From CALKXV01 sp965228905 (GTDB lineage Bacteria > Pseudomonadota > Alphaproteobacteria > Rhodobacterales > Rhodobacteraceae), in contig CBDDII010000003.1 of NCBI GenBank assembly GCA_965228905.1, positions 2,108,001 to 2,172,000 on the forward strand: 64,000 nucleotides of DNA, in the 5' to 3' direction. Positions within the stretch are counted from its first letter, which is position 1. Every line of letters begins with the position of its first letter. The translations under genes and the position numbers were made by a program. Positions 19,034 to 27,853 of the stretch are shown here, one piece after another. The notes beneath the pieces were generated by a model. It had not been told where the DNA came from, made no database searches, and saw nothing but the letters and a program-made list of their open reading frames with translations.

Positions 19034-19121
19034 GGGGTGCTTTCCTTGGAAATCTTTTGAACAGGACCGGCAGGATCCTTCATAAGGAAACAGGAAACCC
19101 CGGACGGAAAGAGAAGACAAG

Positions 19122-20528
19122 ATGCAAGAACCGCCCCGCTACCCCCGCGACATGACCGGTTATGGGGCAAACCCGCCCGATCCCCAGTGGCCCGGCGGGG
19201 CGCGGATCGCCGTTCAGATCGTGGTGAACTACGAAGAGGGCGGTGAAAACAACATCCTGCACGGCGATGCCGCCTCCGAGGCCTTCCTGTCCGAAATCGT
19301 CGGCGCGGCCCCCTGGCCGGGCCAACGCCACTGGAACATGGAATCGATCTATGAATACGGCGCCCGCGCCGGGTTCTGGCGGCTGCACCGGATGCTGAAA
19401 GACAGGCCCGTCACCGTCTACGGTGTCGCAACGGCCCTGGCCCGCGCCCCCGAACAGGTCGCCGCGATGAAAGCGGCGGGCTGGGAAATCGCCTCCCACG
19501 GGTTGAAGTGGATCGAATACAAGGACGCTGAAGAAGACGTGGAACGCGCCGACATGGCCAATGCCATCCGCCTTCATGCCGAAGTCACCGGCGCAAGACC
19601 AAGGGGCTGGTACACCGGACGCTGCTCGGACAACACCGTCCGTCTTGCCGCCGAAGAGGGCGGTTTCGCCTATGTCGCCGACGCCTATGCCGACGATCTG
19701 CCCTATTGGTCGCGCTTCGGCAGCCACGACCAGTTGATCGTTCCCTATACGCTCGATGCCAACGACATGCGCTTTGCCGTCGCCGCCGGTTTCGGCGCAC
19801 CGGACGAATTCGAAAGCTACCTGAAGGACAGTTTCGACATGCTCTATGCCGAGGGCGGGCGAATGCTGTCGATCGGCCTTCATTGCCGCCTTGTCGGACG
19901 TCCCGGTCGGGCGCTGGCCCTGAAACGCGCGCTGGATCACATGGCCGCGCACGACGGCGTGTGGTTCGCCACCCGCGAGGAAATCGCCGACCATTGGGCC
20001 AGCCTCCATCCGCCCCGGTTGCAGGAACGCCCTTCGGACATGGATCAAGACACCTTCGTTGCAACCTTCGGCGGCATCTTCGAACATTCCCCATGGATCG
20101 CCGAACGGGCCTGGTCGCTCGAGCTTGGACCGACCCACGACACCAGCACCGGCGTCCACAGCGCACTTGCCCGCGTCTTTCGCAGCGCCAGCGAGGACGA
20201 ACGCCTCGGCGTGTTGACGGCACACCCCGACCTTGCAGGCAAACTCGCCGCCGCCAAACGGCTGACAAAGGAATCGACCGCCGAACAGGCCTCTGCCGGG
20301 CTGGATGCGCTGTTTGACGAAGAACGCGCGGAATTCACCGCGCTCAACACCGAATACACCGACAAGTTCGGCTTCCCCTTCATCATCGCCGTGCGCGACA
20401 ACACCAAGGACACGATCCTTGCCGCCTTCCGCAAACGTGTCGGCAACAGTCGCGAGGCAGAGTTCGCCGAAGCCTGCCGCCAGGTCGAACGGATCGCGGA
20501 ATTGCGCTTGCAGGAATTGCTGGGCTGA
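19122..20528 (+). CDS. Fused allantoinase (PuuE) and OHCU decarboxylase (UraD)
   Basis: 468 residues. Residues ~1-300 are a polysaccharide-deacetylase-like, cofactor-independent allantoinase of the PuuE type (VVNYEEGGENNILHGD, EIASHGLKWIEY, RPRGWYTGRCSDNTVRL). Residues ~310-468 are OHCU decarboxylase (FGGIFEHSPWIAERAW, AHPDLAGKLAAA, FIIAVRDNTKDTIL). One polypeptide would thus convert OHCU to S-allantoin and allantoin to allantoate. This domain fusion is known in proteobacteria. With the divergent uraH it covers urate degradation downstream of urate oxidase, which is not in the window. Confidence 0.92.
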   Translation: MQEPPRYPRDMTGYGANPPDPQWPGGARIAVQIVVNYEEGGENNILHGDAASEAFLSEIVGAAPWPGQRHWNMESIYEYGARAGFWRLHRMLKDRPVTVYGVATALARAPEQVAAMKAAGWEIASHGLKWIEYKDAEEDVERADMANAIRLHAEVTGARPRGWYTGRCSDNTVRLAAEEGGFAYVADAYADDLPYWSRFGSHDQLIVPYTLDANDMRFAVAAGFGAPDEFESYLKDSFDMLYAEGGRMLSIGLHCRLVGRPGRALALKRALDHMAAHDGVWFATREEIADHWASLHPPRLQERPSDMDQDTFVATFGGIFEHSPWIAERAWSLELGPTHDTSTGVHSALARVFRSASEDERLGVLTAHPDLAGKLAAAKRLTKESTAEQASAGLDALFDEERAEFTALNTEYTDKFGFPFIIAVRDNTKDTILAAFRKRVGNSREAEFAEACRQVERIAELRLQELLG

Positions 20529-20552
20529 GGGGGGCTTAACAAACCACCACCG

Positions 20553-20581
20553 AACGCCGCGTTAATGCCGCACGCGGCGTT
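20553..20581. terminator. Bidirectional intrinsic terminator between allantoinase and trpE
   Basis: Perfect 9-bp stem AACGCCGCG/CGCGGCGTT with an 11-base loop, 24 bases after the allantoinase stop and 43 bases from the trpE stop of the convergent gene. T-rich bases follow on the plus strand (TTGCATTT). Confidence 0.65.
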
Positions 20582-20623
20582 TGCATTTAAGTCATTGGTT
20601 TCGCATGCGAAAACTTCGCCGGA

Positions 20624-22132
20624 TCAGTTGCCACCCCGCTCGAACCGGCCCGCATCCTCGGCGGCTTTTCTGAGCGCGTTGGACTTGTTGACCGTTTCCT
20701 GCCACTCGGCTTCGGGATCGCTGTCCCAAACCACACCGCCGCCCGCCTGCACGTAAAGGTTCTCGTCCTTCAACACGGCGGTACGCAGCGCGATGCACAT
20801 GTCCATGTCGCCGCCCGCGCTGAAATAGCCGACGCCGCCGCCATAGACACCGCGCTTTTCCGGCTCCAACTCGTCGATGATCTCCATCGCCCGCACCTTG
20901 GGCGCACCGGAAACGGTGCCTGCGGGCAAACCGGCCAGTAGGGCCGACAGAGCGTCGTGGTCGTCGGACAATTCGCCCACCACGTTCGACACGATGTGCA
21001 TCACGTGGCTGTAGCGTTCGATGATGAATTCTTCCGTCGGGCGCACCGTGCCGATCTTGGCGACCCGGCCAACGTCGTTGCGCCCCAGGTCCAGAAGCAT
21101 CAGGTGCTCGGCCAATTCCTTTTCGTCGCCCAGAAGGTCGGCCTCATGCGCACGATCCTCCTCCGGTGTTGCGCCTCTTGGCCGGGTGCCCGCGATCGGG
21201 CGGATCGTGACCTCGCCGTCAAAGACCCGCACAAGGATCTCCGGGCTGGCCCCGATCACCTGAAAACCGCCGAAATCGAAGTGGAACATGAAGGGCGACG
21301 GATTGGTTCGCCTAAGCGCGCGGTAAAGCGAAAAGGGCGGCAGGGGAAAGGGCTGTTTCCAGCGCTGCGATGGCACCACCTGAAAGATGTCGCCCGCCGC
21401 GATGTATTCGCGGGCCTTTTCCACGGCGGCCATATACTCGGCCTTCGAGAAGTTCGAGACGGGATCCGGCACGTCCATTTCGTCGCCCATATCCCGGCCA
21501 GCGGCGGGCAGGGGGCGGTCGAGATCGCGCACGGCGTCCATCACCCGTTCTGCAGCCTGCGCGTATGCGGCACGGGCGGAAAGCCCCGAACCGGCCCATG
21601 CGGGTGAGACGACGATCACCTCGCCCTTCACACCGTCCAGCACGGCCACGACCGAGGGGCGCAACAGCACCGCGTCGGGCAGGCCAAGTGGATCGGGATT
21701 CACGTCCGGCAGGTGTTCCACCAGCCGGATCATGTCATAGCCCAGGTAACCGAACAGCCCCGCAGCAGCGGCAGGCAGATCGTCGGGCAGGTCGATGCGG
21801 CTTTCCTCGATCAACGCCCGCAAGGACGTGAGCGGATCCTCGGCTTCATCGGTGAACTCGTCACGGTCAAACCGGGCCTTCCGGTTAATCTGAGCCTTGT
21901 CGCCGCGACACTGCCAGATCAGGTCGGGCTTCATCCCGATGATCGAATAGCGCCCGCGCACCTCGCCGCCCGTCACGCTTTCCAGCATGAAGGCATCGGC
22001 CCGCGCCCCCGTGAGGCGCAGCATCAGCGAAACCGGCGTATCCAGATCGGCGGCCAGCCGGGTATAGACGATCTGGTTTTCGCCCCGGTCAAAACCGGCC
22101 TCGAAGGCCTGGTATGAAGGTTCCAGCGCCAT
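20624..22132 (-). CDS. trpE: Anthranilate synthase component I
   Basis: 502 residues. The N-terminal domain carries the tryptophan feedback site (FMLESVTGGEVRGRYSIIG). The C-terminal chorismate-binding domain shows PSPFMFHFDF, ASPEILVRV, PIAGTRPRG, LGRNDVGRV and the magnesium/catalytic LPAGTVSGAPKVRAMEIID and GGGVGYFSAGGDMD blocks. It makes anthranilate from chorismate for tryptophan synthesis, using the TrpG glutaminase encoded elsewhere. It lies one base after the ppiD stop, a common order in Rhodobacteraceae. Confidence 0.96.
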   Translation of the reverse strand: MALEPSYQAFEAGFDRGENQIVYTRLAADLDTPVSLMLRLTGARADAFMLESVTGGEVRGRYSIIGMKPDLIWQCRGDKAQINRKARFDRDEFTDEAEDPLTSLRALIEESRIDLPDDLPAAAAGLFGYLGYDMIRLVEHLPDVNPDPLGLPDAVLLRPSVVAVLDGVKGEVIVVSPAWAGSGLSARAAYAQAAERVMDAVRDLDRPLPAAGRDMGDEMDVPDPVSNFSKAEYMAAVEKAREYIAAGDIFQVVPSQRWKQPFPLPPFSLYRALRRTNPSPFMFHFDFGGFQVIGASPEILVRVFDGEVTIRPIAGTRPRGATPEEDRAHEADLLGDEKELAEHLMLLDLGRNDVGRVAKIGTVRPTEEFIIERYSHVMHIVSNVVGELSDDHDALSALLAGLPAGTVSGAPKVRAMEIIDELEPEKRGVYGGGVGYFSAGGDMDMCIALRTAVLKDENLYVQAGGGVVWDSDPEAEWQETVNKSNALRKAAEDAGRFERGGN

Positions 22133-22133
22133 G

Positions 22134-23975
22134 TCAGGGCAGTTGCGCGTGAACGGCGTTGATCGCGGCCTGGTTCATCTCGATTCCGGCCGAATTGACG
22201 ATGGCCTGGCTGAAGGCGCTCATCACCGCATTGGCGAAATCGCCCGAGCTTTGCTGTGCAAAAAGCTCGCGCTCTGCCTTGGCTTCGGGGCTTTCCAGAT
22301 CGGGCAGGGTGGTCGCATCCAGCCGCAGGATCCAGACATCGCCATCGGCGGACAGAGTGGTGTATTCCCCTTCGTCCAGATCGAACAGGGCCGAGATGAA
22401 ATCGGGCGGCGTGCCTTCGACAAATCCGGAACGATCCAGCCCCGTCGGCGTTTGTGCTGTCAGTTCAAGGGCTTCGAGTGTCGTGCCCGACTGCAACTCG
22501 CCGATCAGCGTTTCGGCCAAAGCGGTCAATGCGGTCTCGGTCTCGACTTCGCTCCAGGCGTCGGTAACCTCGTTGCGCACCTCGTCCAGGGGCAGGACAG
22601 TCGGTTCCTCGACCTTTTCAACCACCATAGCCACAAGGCCGCCATCGTCCAGTTCGACCACCTCGGCAAAATCGCCCGGCGCAGCCGATGCAGCGGCGTT
22701 GCGGAAGGCGGCATAGGCAGCGACCCCTTCGAAGACGCCGGTGTTATAGTCGATCGTGCCTTCTTCCATGTCGGTGCGTTCGGCCAGAACCGACATGTCG
22801 GCACCTCCGGCCAACAGATCGTCGACCGTGCCGCGCACATCCAGGATGATGCGACGCGCCCGGTCCGAAGCAGCCTCAAGGCGCAACTCGTCGCGGGCCT
22901 CATCAAAACTGGTTTCGCTGGCCGCCAGGATGCCGTTCATGCGGAACAGAGCAGGCCCAAGGTCCGAGGGCAGGGGGCCGACAACGCCGGGTTCACTCAG
23001 GGCAAACACCCCTTCGCCCGCTTCGTCCAGATCCTCGATGCTGACGTCGCCCAGATCAATGTCGGACAGTTCCAGCCCACGTTCGGCGACCAGCGAATCA
23101 AAGGTGACTTCACCGGCTTCAAGACGTGCCATGGCGTCCGCGGCCTGAGCCTCGCCCAGGAAAACCAGCCGTTCGACAAGCCGGCGTTCGGGCTGGATGT
23201 ACTCGGACAGGCGCGAGTCATAAAGGGTCTGCAACTGCGCCTCGTCCACCTCGATGTCGTCGACCAGCATATCGGGCGTCAGCAGCGCATAGCGGATCGT
23301 TTTGGTCTCGGGACGCATGAAATCGGCGCTGTTTTCCTCGTGAAACGCAGCGAGCTCATCGTCCGTCGGCGCGGGGATCGCCTCGGCCAGGTCGGCTTCG
23401 CCAAGGCGTACCCATGTGGCGTCGCGGGTTTCGCGTGCGAAGTTGTAGAAGGTGTCAACAAAGACGTCCGGCGTTTCGATGCCGGCACCTACCGCACTTT
23501 GCAACAGGGCTTCGGAGACATCCCCGCGGATGCGGGCCTCGAACTCTCCGGCATTCAGACCGTTCTGGCGCAACGTCGCTTCATAGACCTGCCGGTCGAA
23601 ATTGCCCGAGGCGTTCACGAATTCCTGCATCCCCTGGATGCGCTGCCCCACGGTGTCGTCGCCGACCGAAAGGCCAAGTGTAATAGTTTCGTTCTCAAGG
23701 GCGGCACCCGTGATCAACTGGCCAAGCGCGATCTGGTCAACACCAAGGGACCGGGCCTGTTGAAAGCTGAGCGACTGGCCGGTCTGGGCCTGAAACCGGC
23801 TCATCTGGTTCTGGATGGCGCGGGCGTAATCCTGGGTCGAAACCTCGGCCTTGCCGACGGTCGCCACCGCGCGGGTCGAACCGCCGAAATCGGTCAGACC
23901 AAAGCCCAGAAGCGCGACCACCAAAAGCCCGATGATCGCCAGAGTGACGGTGTTCTTGCCCTTGCCTTTAGCCAT
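22134..23975 (-). CDS. ppiD: Membrane-anchored periplasmic chaperone/PPIase PpiD-like (SurA N-terminal domain)
   Basis: 613 residues from the ATG at 23975. After MAKGKGKNTV comes a single membrane helix (LAIIGLLVVALLGFGL). A SurA-N/PpiD periplasmic region follows (AQTGQSLSFQQARSLGVDQIALGQLI), then a parvulin-like domain (DELAAFHEENSADFMRPE to ALLTPDML) and a long C-terminal region. It assists folding of outer-membrane proteins at the outer face of the inner membrane. The parvulin domain is poorly conserved, as usual in alphaproteobacterial PpiD, so isomerase activity is uncertain. The longer frame start at 24005 lacks a ribosome site. Confidence 0.88.
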   Translation of the reverse strand: MAKGKGKNTVTLAIIGLLVVALLGFGLTDFGGSTRAVATVGKAEVSTQDYARAIQNQMSRFQAQTGQSLSFQQARSLGVDQIALGQLITGAALENETITLGLSVGDDTVGQRIQGMQEFVNASGNFDRQVYEATLRQNGLNAGEFEARIRGDVSEALLQSAVGAGIETPDVFVDTFYNFARETRDATWVRLGEADLAEAIPAPTDDELAAFHEENSADFMRPETKTIRYALLTPDMLVDDIEVDEAQLQTLYDSRLSEYIQPERRLVERLVFLGEAQAADAMARLEAGEVTFDSLVAERGLELSDIDLGDVSIEDLDEAGEGVFALSEPGVVGPLPSDLGPALFRMNGILAASETSFDEARDELRLEAASDRARRIILDVRGTVDDLLAGGADMSVLAERTDMEEGTIDYNTGVFEGVAAYAAFRNAAASAAPGDFAEVVELDDGGLVAMVVEKVEEPTVLPLDEVRNEVTDAWSEVETETALTALAETLIGELQSGTTLEALELTAQTPTGLDRSGFVEGTPPDFISALFDLDEGEYTTLSADGDVWILRLDATTLPDLESPEAKAERELFAQQSSGDFANAVMSAFSQAIVNSAGIEMNQAAINAVHAQLP

Positions 23976-24070
23976 GATGTCTTGCCTTTGTATACGGGTC
24001 CGCACGTCGTACCCGAGCCACCCGAGGGGGGCAAGGGCAGCGCTTTATGTTCAACGATAATTCGGAGCCG

Positions 24071-24589
24071 TCAGTCGGTGCCGCGATAGGGTTCCACGTA
24101 TTGCAGCGCCATGTCCCAGGGGAAGAAAATCCATGTGTCCTGGCTGACCCCGGTGATGAAGGTATCTGCCTGCTTTTCGCCCTCGGGCTTGGCATAGACA
24201 CAGGCGAAATGGGCATTGGGGTAAAGTTCGCGCACCAGTTCCAGAGTCTTGCCGGTGTCGACCAGGTCATCGACGATCAAAACGCCGGTTCCGTCGCCCA
24301 TCAGGGCCGTGTCGGGGCTTTTTAACACCTCGGCCGCTCGGCGCTGATCCGCCTTGCCGCCGCCCGAGTGGTAGGATTTCACGCTGATCGTATCGACGGT
24401 GCGGATGTCCAATTCGCGGGCGACGATCATGGCGGGCGCCATGCCGCCGCGTGTCACGGCGACCACGGCGCGCCAGGCCCCGTCGTCCGGCCCCTTGCCG
24501 TCCAACCGCCAGGCCAGCGCGCGGGCGTCGCGGTGGATCTGATCCCAGCTTACGTGAAAGCCTTTTTCGTGGGGCAGTTGGTCGGTCAT
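24071..24589 (-). CDS. gpt: Xanthine-guanine phosphoribosyltransferase
   Basis: 172 residues from the ATG at 24589. The PRPP-binding signature VLIVDDLVDTGKTLELV and the upstream AVVAVTRGGMAPAMIVAREL loop are intact, and FFPWDMALQYVEPYRGTD is the usual XGPRT hood/C-terminus. It salvages xanthine, guanine and hypoxanthine to the nucleotides. The open frame reaching 24727 overlaps lysE and is not coding. It is last in a probable fabI-lysE-gpt run. Confidence 0.93.
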   Translation of the reverse strand: MTDQLPHEKGFHVSWDQIHRDARALAWRLDGKGPDDGAWRAVVAVTRGGMAPAMIVARELDIRTVDTISVKSYHSGGGKADQRRAAEVLKSPDTALMGDGTGVLIVDDLVDTGKTLELVRELYPNAHFACVYAKPEGEKQADTFITGVSQDTWIFFPWDMALQYVEPYRGTD

Positions 24590-24605
24590 TGAGCAGCGTC
24601 CTAAG

Positions 24606-25214
24606 TTAGCGGTCGGCCAGCAGGCGCAGGCCGAGGGCCCCCAGAACGCCTGCGGCAAGCCGGTCGGTGATGACTTTCGCGCCAAGATAGCGGCGGCGGA
24701 TGGTGGCGGTGGACAAGAGCAAGGCAAGCACCGGCTGAATGATCCACTCGACCGCCAGATGATTGAAGAAAATCAGGGCCTTATCGGCGGGGGTTAAGTC
24801 AGGCGGAAAGATCACCGCAATGACGGCAGCCGCGAAAAGCACCGATTTCGGATTGCCGAGATTGATCAAGAGACCTTGCCGGAAATAGCGCCGACGCGCG
24901 GCGGATGCGGTTTCCGTCACCGGGTCTTTGGCGCTGCGCCAGACCTGAATGGCGAGCCAGATCAGGTAACAGGCCCCGACGACCTTCACGACGACATAGG
25001 CCCAGGGGAAAAGGTTGAACAGAACCTCCAGGCCCAGAAGGGCCGCCAGGGTCCATAGGGCCGCCATGAGACCTAATCCAAAGGCCGCCGCGATCCCGGC
25101 GGCGCGTCCCTCGGCCATGGTGGTGCGCACGAGGAACAGAAGCGATGGACCGGGCGAGGCTATCGCGGCCAGAAGGGTGAGGTTGAACGCGATCAGATGT
25201 TCAACGCCCAGCAT
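24606..25214 (-). CDS. LysE/RhtB family amino-acid exporter
   Basis: 202 residues with five to six hydrophobic helices. The family hallmark LLAAIASPGPSLLFLVRT is near the N-terminus, and the cytoplasmic loop ends in FRQGLLINLGNPKSVLF, also diagnostic. Members export lysine, homoserine, threonine or similar compounds; the substrate here is unknown. It starts seven bases after the fabI stop and ends 17 bases before the gpt start. Confidence 0.9.
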   Translation of the reverse strand: MLGVEHLIAFNLTLLAAIASPGPSLLFLVRTTMAEGRAAGIAAAFGLGLMAALWTLAALLGLEVLFNLFPWAYVVVKVVGACYLIWLAIQVWRSAKDPVTETASAARRRYFRQGLLINLGNPKSVLFAAAVIAVIFPPDLTPADKALIFFNHLAVEWIIQPVLALLLSTATIRRRYLGAKVITDRLAAGVLGALGLRLLADR

Positions 25215-25220
25215 CTCCCG

Positions 25221-26036
25221 TCACTCCTTCTTGTCGTAGGTCATGTCCGGGGCGTCGAGCGCCTTCATGCCCACCACGTGATAGCCGGAATCCACGTGCA
25301 GGACTTCGCCGGTGGTGGCGGCCCCGAGATCGGACAGAAGGTAAAGCGCGGAACCGCCCACATCCTCGATCGTCACGTTGCGGCGCAGGGGCGAATTGTA
25401 TTCGTTCCACTTCAGGATATAGCGGAAATCGCCGATGCCGCTGGCGGCAAGGGTTTTGATCGTGCCTGCGCTGATGGCGTTGACGCGAATGCCGTCGCGC
25501 CCCAGATCCTCGGCCATGTAGCGCACGCTGGCTTCAAGCGCGGCCTTGCAGACACCCATGACGTTGTAATGCGGCATGACACGCTCGGCGCCGTAGTATG
25601 TCATCGTCAAGAGCGAACCACCGTCGGGCATCATCTCGGCGGCGCGTTTGGCGATGGCGGTGAAGGAGTAGACGGAAATGTCCATCGACATCATGAAGTT
25701 GTCGCGGCTGGTGTCCACATAGCGGCCACGAAGTTCATTTTTATCTGAAAAACCAATGGCATGGACGACGAAGTCCAGCTTGCCCCAACGCTCTTTCAGA
25801 TCGGCGAACAGGGCGTCCACGCTGTCCATGTCAGAGACGTCGCAGGGCAGCACGATGTCTGACCCCAACTGTCCCGCCAAGGGGCCAACCCGTTTTTTCA
25901 GCGCCTCTCCCTGATAGGAAAATGCCAGTTCCGCACCCTGGTCGGCGACCGCCTTGGCGATCCCCCAGGCGATGGATCTGTCGTTGGCCAACCCCATGAT
26001 CAGGCCGCGTTTGCCCGCCATAAGTCCTGTCGTCAT
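25221..26036 (-). CDS. fabI: Enoyl-[acyl-carrier-protein] reductase (NADH)
   Basis: 271 residues. The SDR fold has the FabI-type cofactor loop GKRGLIMGLANDRSIAWGIA and the DVSDMDSVDALF, HAIGFSDK and YGAERVMPHYNVMGVCKAAL segments. The last holds the Tyr and Lys of the Y-x6-K active site. The C-terminal LRRNVTIEDVGGSALYLLSD is typical. It catalyses the last reduction in each fatty-acid elongation cycle. The ATG at 26036 has GAGGA at the right distance; the in-frame ATG six codons earlier does not. It is divergent from pdxH. Confidence 0.96.
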   Translation of the reverse strand: MTTGLMAGKRGLIMGLANDRSIAWGIAKAVADQGAELAFSYQGEALKKRVGPLAGQLGSDIVLPCDVSDMDSVDALFADLKERWGKLDFVVHAIGFSDKNELRGRYVDTSRDNFMMSMDISVYSFTAIAKRAAEMMPDGGSLLTMTYYGAERVMPHYNVMGVCKAALEASVRYMAEDLGRDGIRVNAISAGTIKTLAASGIGDFRYILKWNEYNSPLRRNVTIEDVGGSALYLLSDLGAATTGEVLHVDSGYHVVGMKALDAPDMTYDKKE

Positions 26037-26112
26037 CTTCTTTCCTCGGCCCATTTACCTGAAAGCGGGTCTATGCCATCCACGAACCTGCATCAAGAGC
26101 GAGAGGCAGACC

Positions 26113-26718
26113 ATGTCGGACCGGGGCGGAATTTTCGAGGGCGACGATCCCTTTGTCATTGCGCAACGCTGGCTGGACGAGGCCTGGAAGGCCGAGGTGA
26201 ATGACGCCAACGCGATGGCCCTTTCGACGGTCGACGAAACCGGCCTGCCGAACGTGCGCATGGTGCTCTTGAAGGAAATCGAGGCGGATGCCTTTGTTTT
26301 CTATACCAATTACGGGTCGAAAAAGGCGCGCGAGCTGGACGCGGGCGGCAAGGCGGCCTTTGTCATTCACTGGAAGTCTCTCAGGCGGCAAATCCGGGTG
26401 CGGGGAACGGTCACGAAAGAGGACGGTCCACAGGCGGACGACTATTTTGCGTCACGGTCGCTCAAAAGCCGGATCGGGGCCTGGGCGTCGAAACAGTCCG
26501 AGCCCTTGTCTTCGCGTGAAAAACTGATGGCAGATGCCGCGAAAATGGGGGTGATACATGGTTTGAACCCCAAAAGACCGCCATTTTGGGGCGGTTTTCG
26601 CATCTCGCCGGTGGAAATCGAGTTCTGGGCGGACGGGGAATTCCGCCTACACAACCGGTTCCGCTGGACGCGCGGGACCAGCGGGGATAAGTGGGCCGTC
26701 CAGCGCCTGTATCCATAA
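26113..26718 (+). CDS. pdxH: Pyridoxamine/pyridoxine 5'-phosphate oxidase
   Basis: 201 residues. FMN/PLP-binding blocks include NVRMVLLKEIEADAFVFYTN, KARELDAGGKAAFVIHWKSL, RQIRVRGTVTK and the C-terminal signature WGGFRISPVEIEFW followed by RLHNRFRW. The enzyme makes pyridoxal phosphate. The start at 26113 follows GAGAGG by six bases; an open frame upstream to 25954 overlaps fabI on the other strand and is not supported. Confidence 0.95.
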   Translation: MSDRGGIFEGDDPFVIAQRWLDEAWKAEVNDANAMALSTVDETGLPNVRMVLLKEIEADAFVFYTNYGSKKARELDAGGKAAFVIHWKSLRRQIRVRGTVTKEDGPQADDYFASRSLKSRIGAWASKQSEPLSSREKLMADAAKMGVIHGLNPKRPPFWGGFRISPVEIEFWADGEFRLHNRFRWTRGTSGDKWAVQRLYP

Positions 26719-26834
26719 GGCCACCTAATGAAAAACTGCACATAAAATACCCGAGCAATAGGGCTTTAAAGTTGCATTAGTTCAGGTGGATGGCTCAATG
26801 TGTAAAAAAACTATGGGTGGAAACCCGAGGGATG

Positions 26835-27383
26835 ATGCAACAGATGACCGACGCCAGAAAAGACGGGGCGCGCGTCACCGGAACCGTTAAGTGGTTTGAT
26901 CCGTCGAAGGGATTTGGCTTCGTCGTTTCGGATCAAGGAGGCCCGGATATACTGCTCCACGCCAATGTTCTTCGGAACTTTGGTCAATCTTCTGTCGCCG
27001 ATGCGGCAGGGATTGAAGTGATCGTGCAGGAGACCGCGCGCGGGATACAGGCTGTGGAGGTTCTGCAAATCGAACCGCCCGCAGCCGTGGACGCAGAGGA
27101 AGAATTCCCTGCGGGCGGCGAGATTGCCGAGCCGGTGGACCTGTCCCTGCCGCTTTTGCCTGCCCGCGTGAAGTGGTTCGACAAGGCCAAGGGGTTCGGT
27201 TTTGCCAACATTTTCGGACGTGACGAAGATGTCTTTTTGCACATCGAAGTTCTGCGCCGGTCCGGTCTTGCCGATCTGCAACCGGGCGAGGCGGTGTCGC
27301 TGCGCGTGGTCGAAGGCAAGCGCGGTCGCATGGCAACGCAGGTGACCTCTTGGGAAGCGGCGCTCAAATCCGACGAAGACTAG
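26835..27383 (+). CDS. Double cold-shock-domain protein
   Basis: Two cold-shock domains are joined by an acidic linker. The first has GTVKWFDPSKGFGFVVSD and DILLHANVLR (RNP1/RNP2-like); the second has RVKWFDKAKGFGFANIFG and DVFLHIEVLR. Tandem CSD proteins of about 180 residues are common in Rhodobacteraceae and bind RNA or single-stranded DNA. The start is uncertain: ATG codons at 26790, 26832, 26835 and 26844 are all in frame, and GAGG at 26827-26830 best serves 26835. The 5' region upstream is AT-rich, as for cold-inducible leaders. The 3' end overlaps the next gene by 34 bases. Confidence 0.88.
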   Translation: MQQMTDARKDGARVTGTVKWFDPSKGFGFVVSDQGGPDILLHANVLRNFGQSSVADAAGIEVIVQETARGIQAVEVLQIEPPAAVDAEEEFPAGGEIAEPVDLSLPLLPARVKWFDKAKGFGFANIFGRDEDVFLHIEVLRRSGLADLQPGEAVSLRVVEGKRGRMATQVTSWEAALKSDED

Positions 27384-27835
27384 GTCTTTCGCTGACGCTC
27401 TGGGCCTGTGCCGGGGGGGCATGGGCGGAATGTGCGCCGGATCGCGTCGATCTGCGTGGCGACTGGGGGTCAGTGCGGTTTTCCGTCGAAGTGGCCGATG
27501 ATCCCGGTGAACGCAACCGCGGGCTGATGTTTCGCGAAAACCTTTCCTTCAGTGCGGGGATGCTGTTCGTCTACGAGCGGCCCCAGACGGTGTCGTTCTG
27601 GATGAAGAACACGCCGATCGCGCTGGACCTGATCTTCATGGACGAGGCGGGGCGGGTGCAGCGCATCCACGAAAATGCGGTCCCCTACGACGAAACCACG
27701 ATCCCCGGCGGTGCCGGGATCAAGTACGTCCTGGAAATCAACGGCGGCCTTGCATCCCGTCTGGGCATCATCGAAGGCAGCGAACTGCGCCACCCCCAGA
27801 TCGCCCCCGACCCGGCCTGGCCCTGCACGGAGTGA
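27350..27835 (+). CDS. DUF192 family secreted protein
   Basis: 161 residues from a TTG at 27350, which yields a textbook Sec signal peptide (RRRLGLSLTLWACAGGAWA, then E). The mature part is the DUF192 fold: NRGLMFRENLSFSAGMLFVY, SFWMKNTPIALDLIFMD and YVLEINGGLASRLGI. The function of the family is unknown. The gene begins inside the cold-shock gene, so the pair appears co-translated, an arrangement common in the group. Confidence 0.82.
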   Translation: MGSGAQIRRRLGLSLTLWACAGGAWAECAPDRVDLRGDWGSVRFSVEVADDPGERNRGLMFRENLSFSAGMLFVYERPQTVSFWMKNTPIALDLIFMDEAGRVQRIHENAVPYDETTIPGGAGIKYVLEINGGLASRLGIIEGSELRHPQIAPDPAWPCTE

Positions 27836-27853
27836 CGGGGGCTGACCTTCGAG

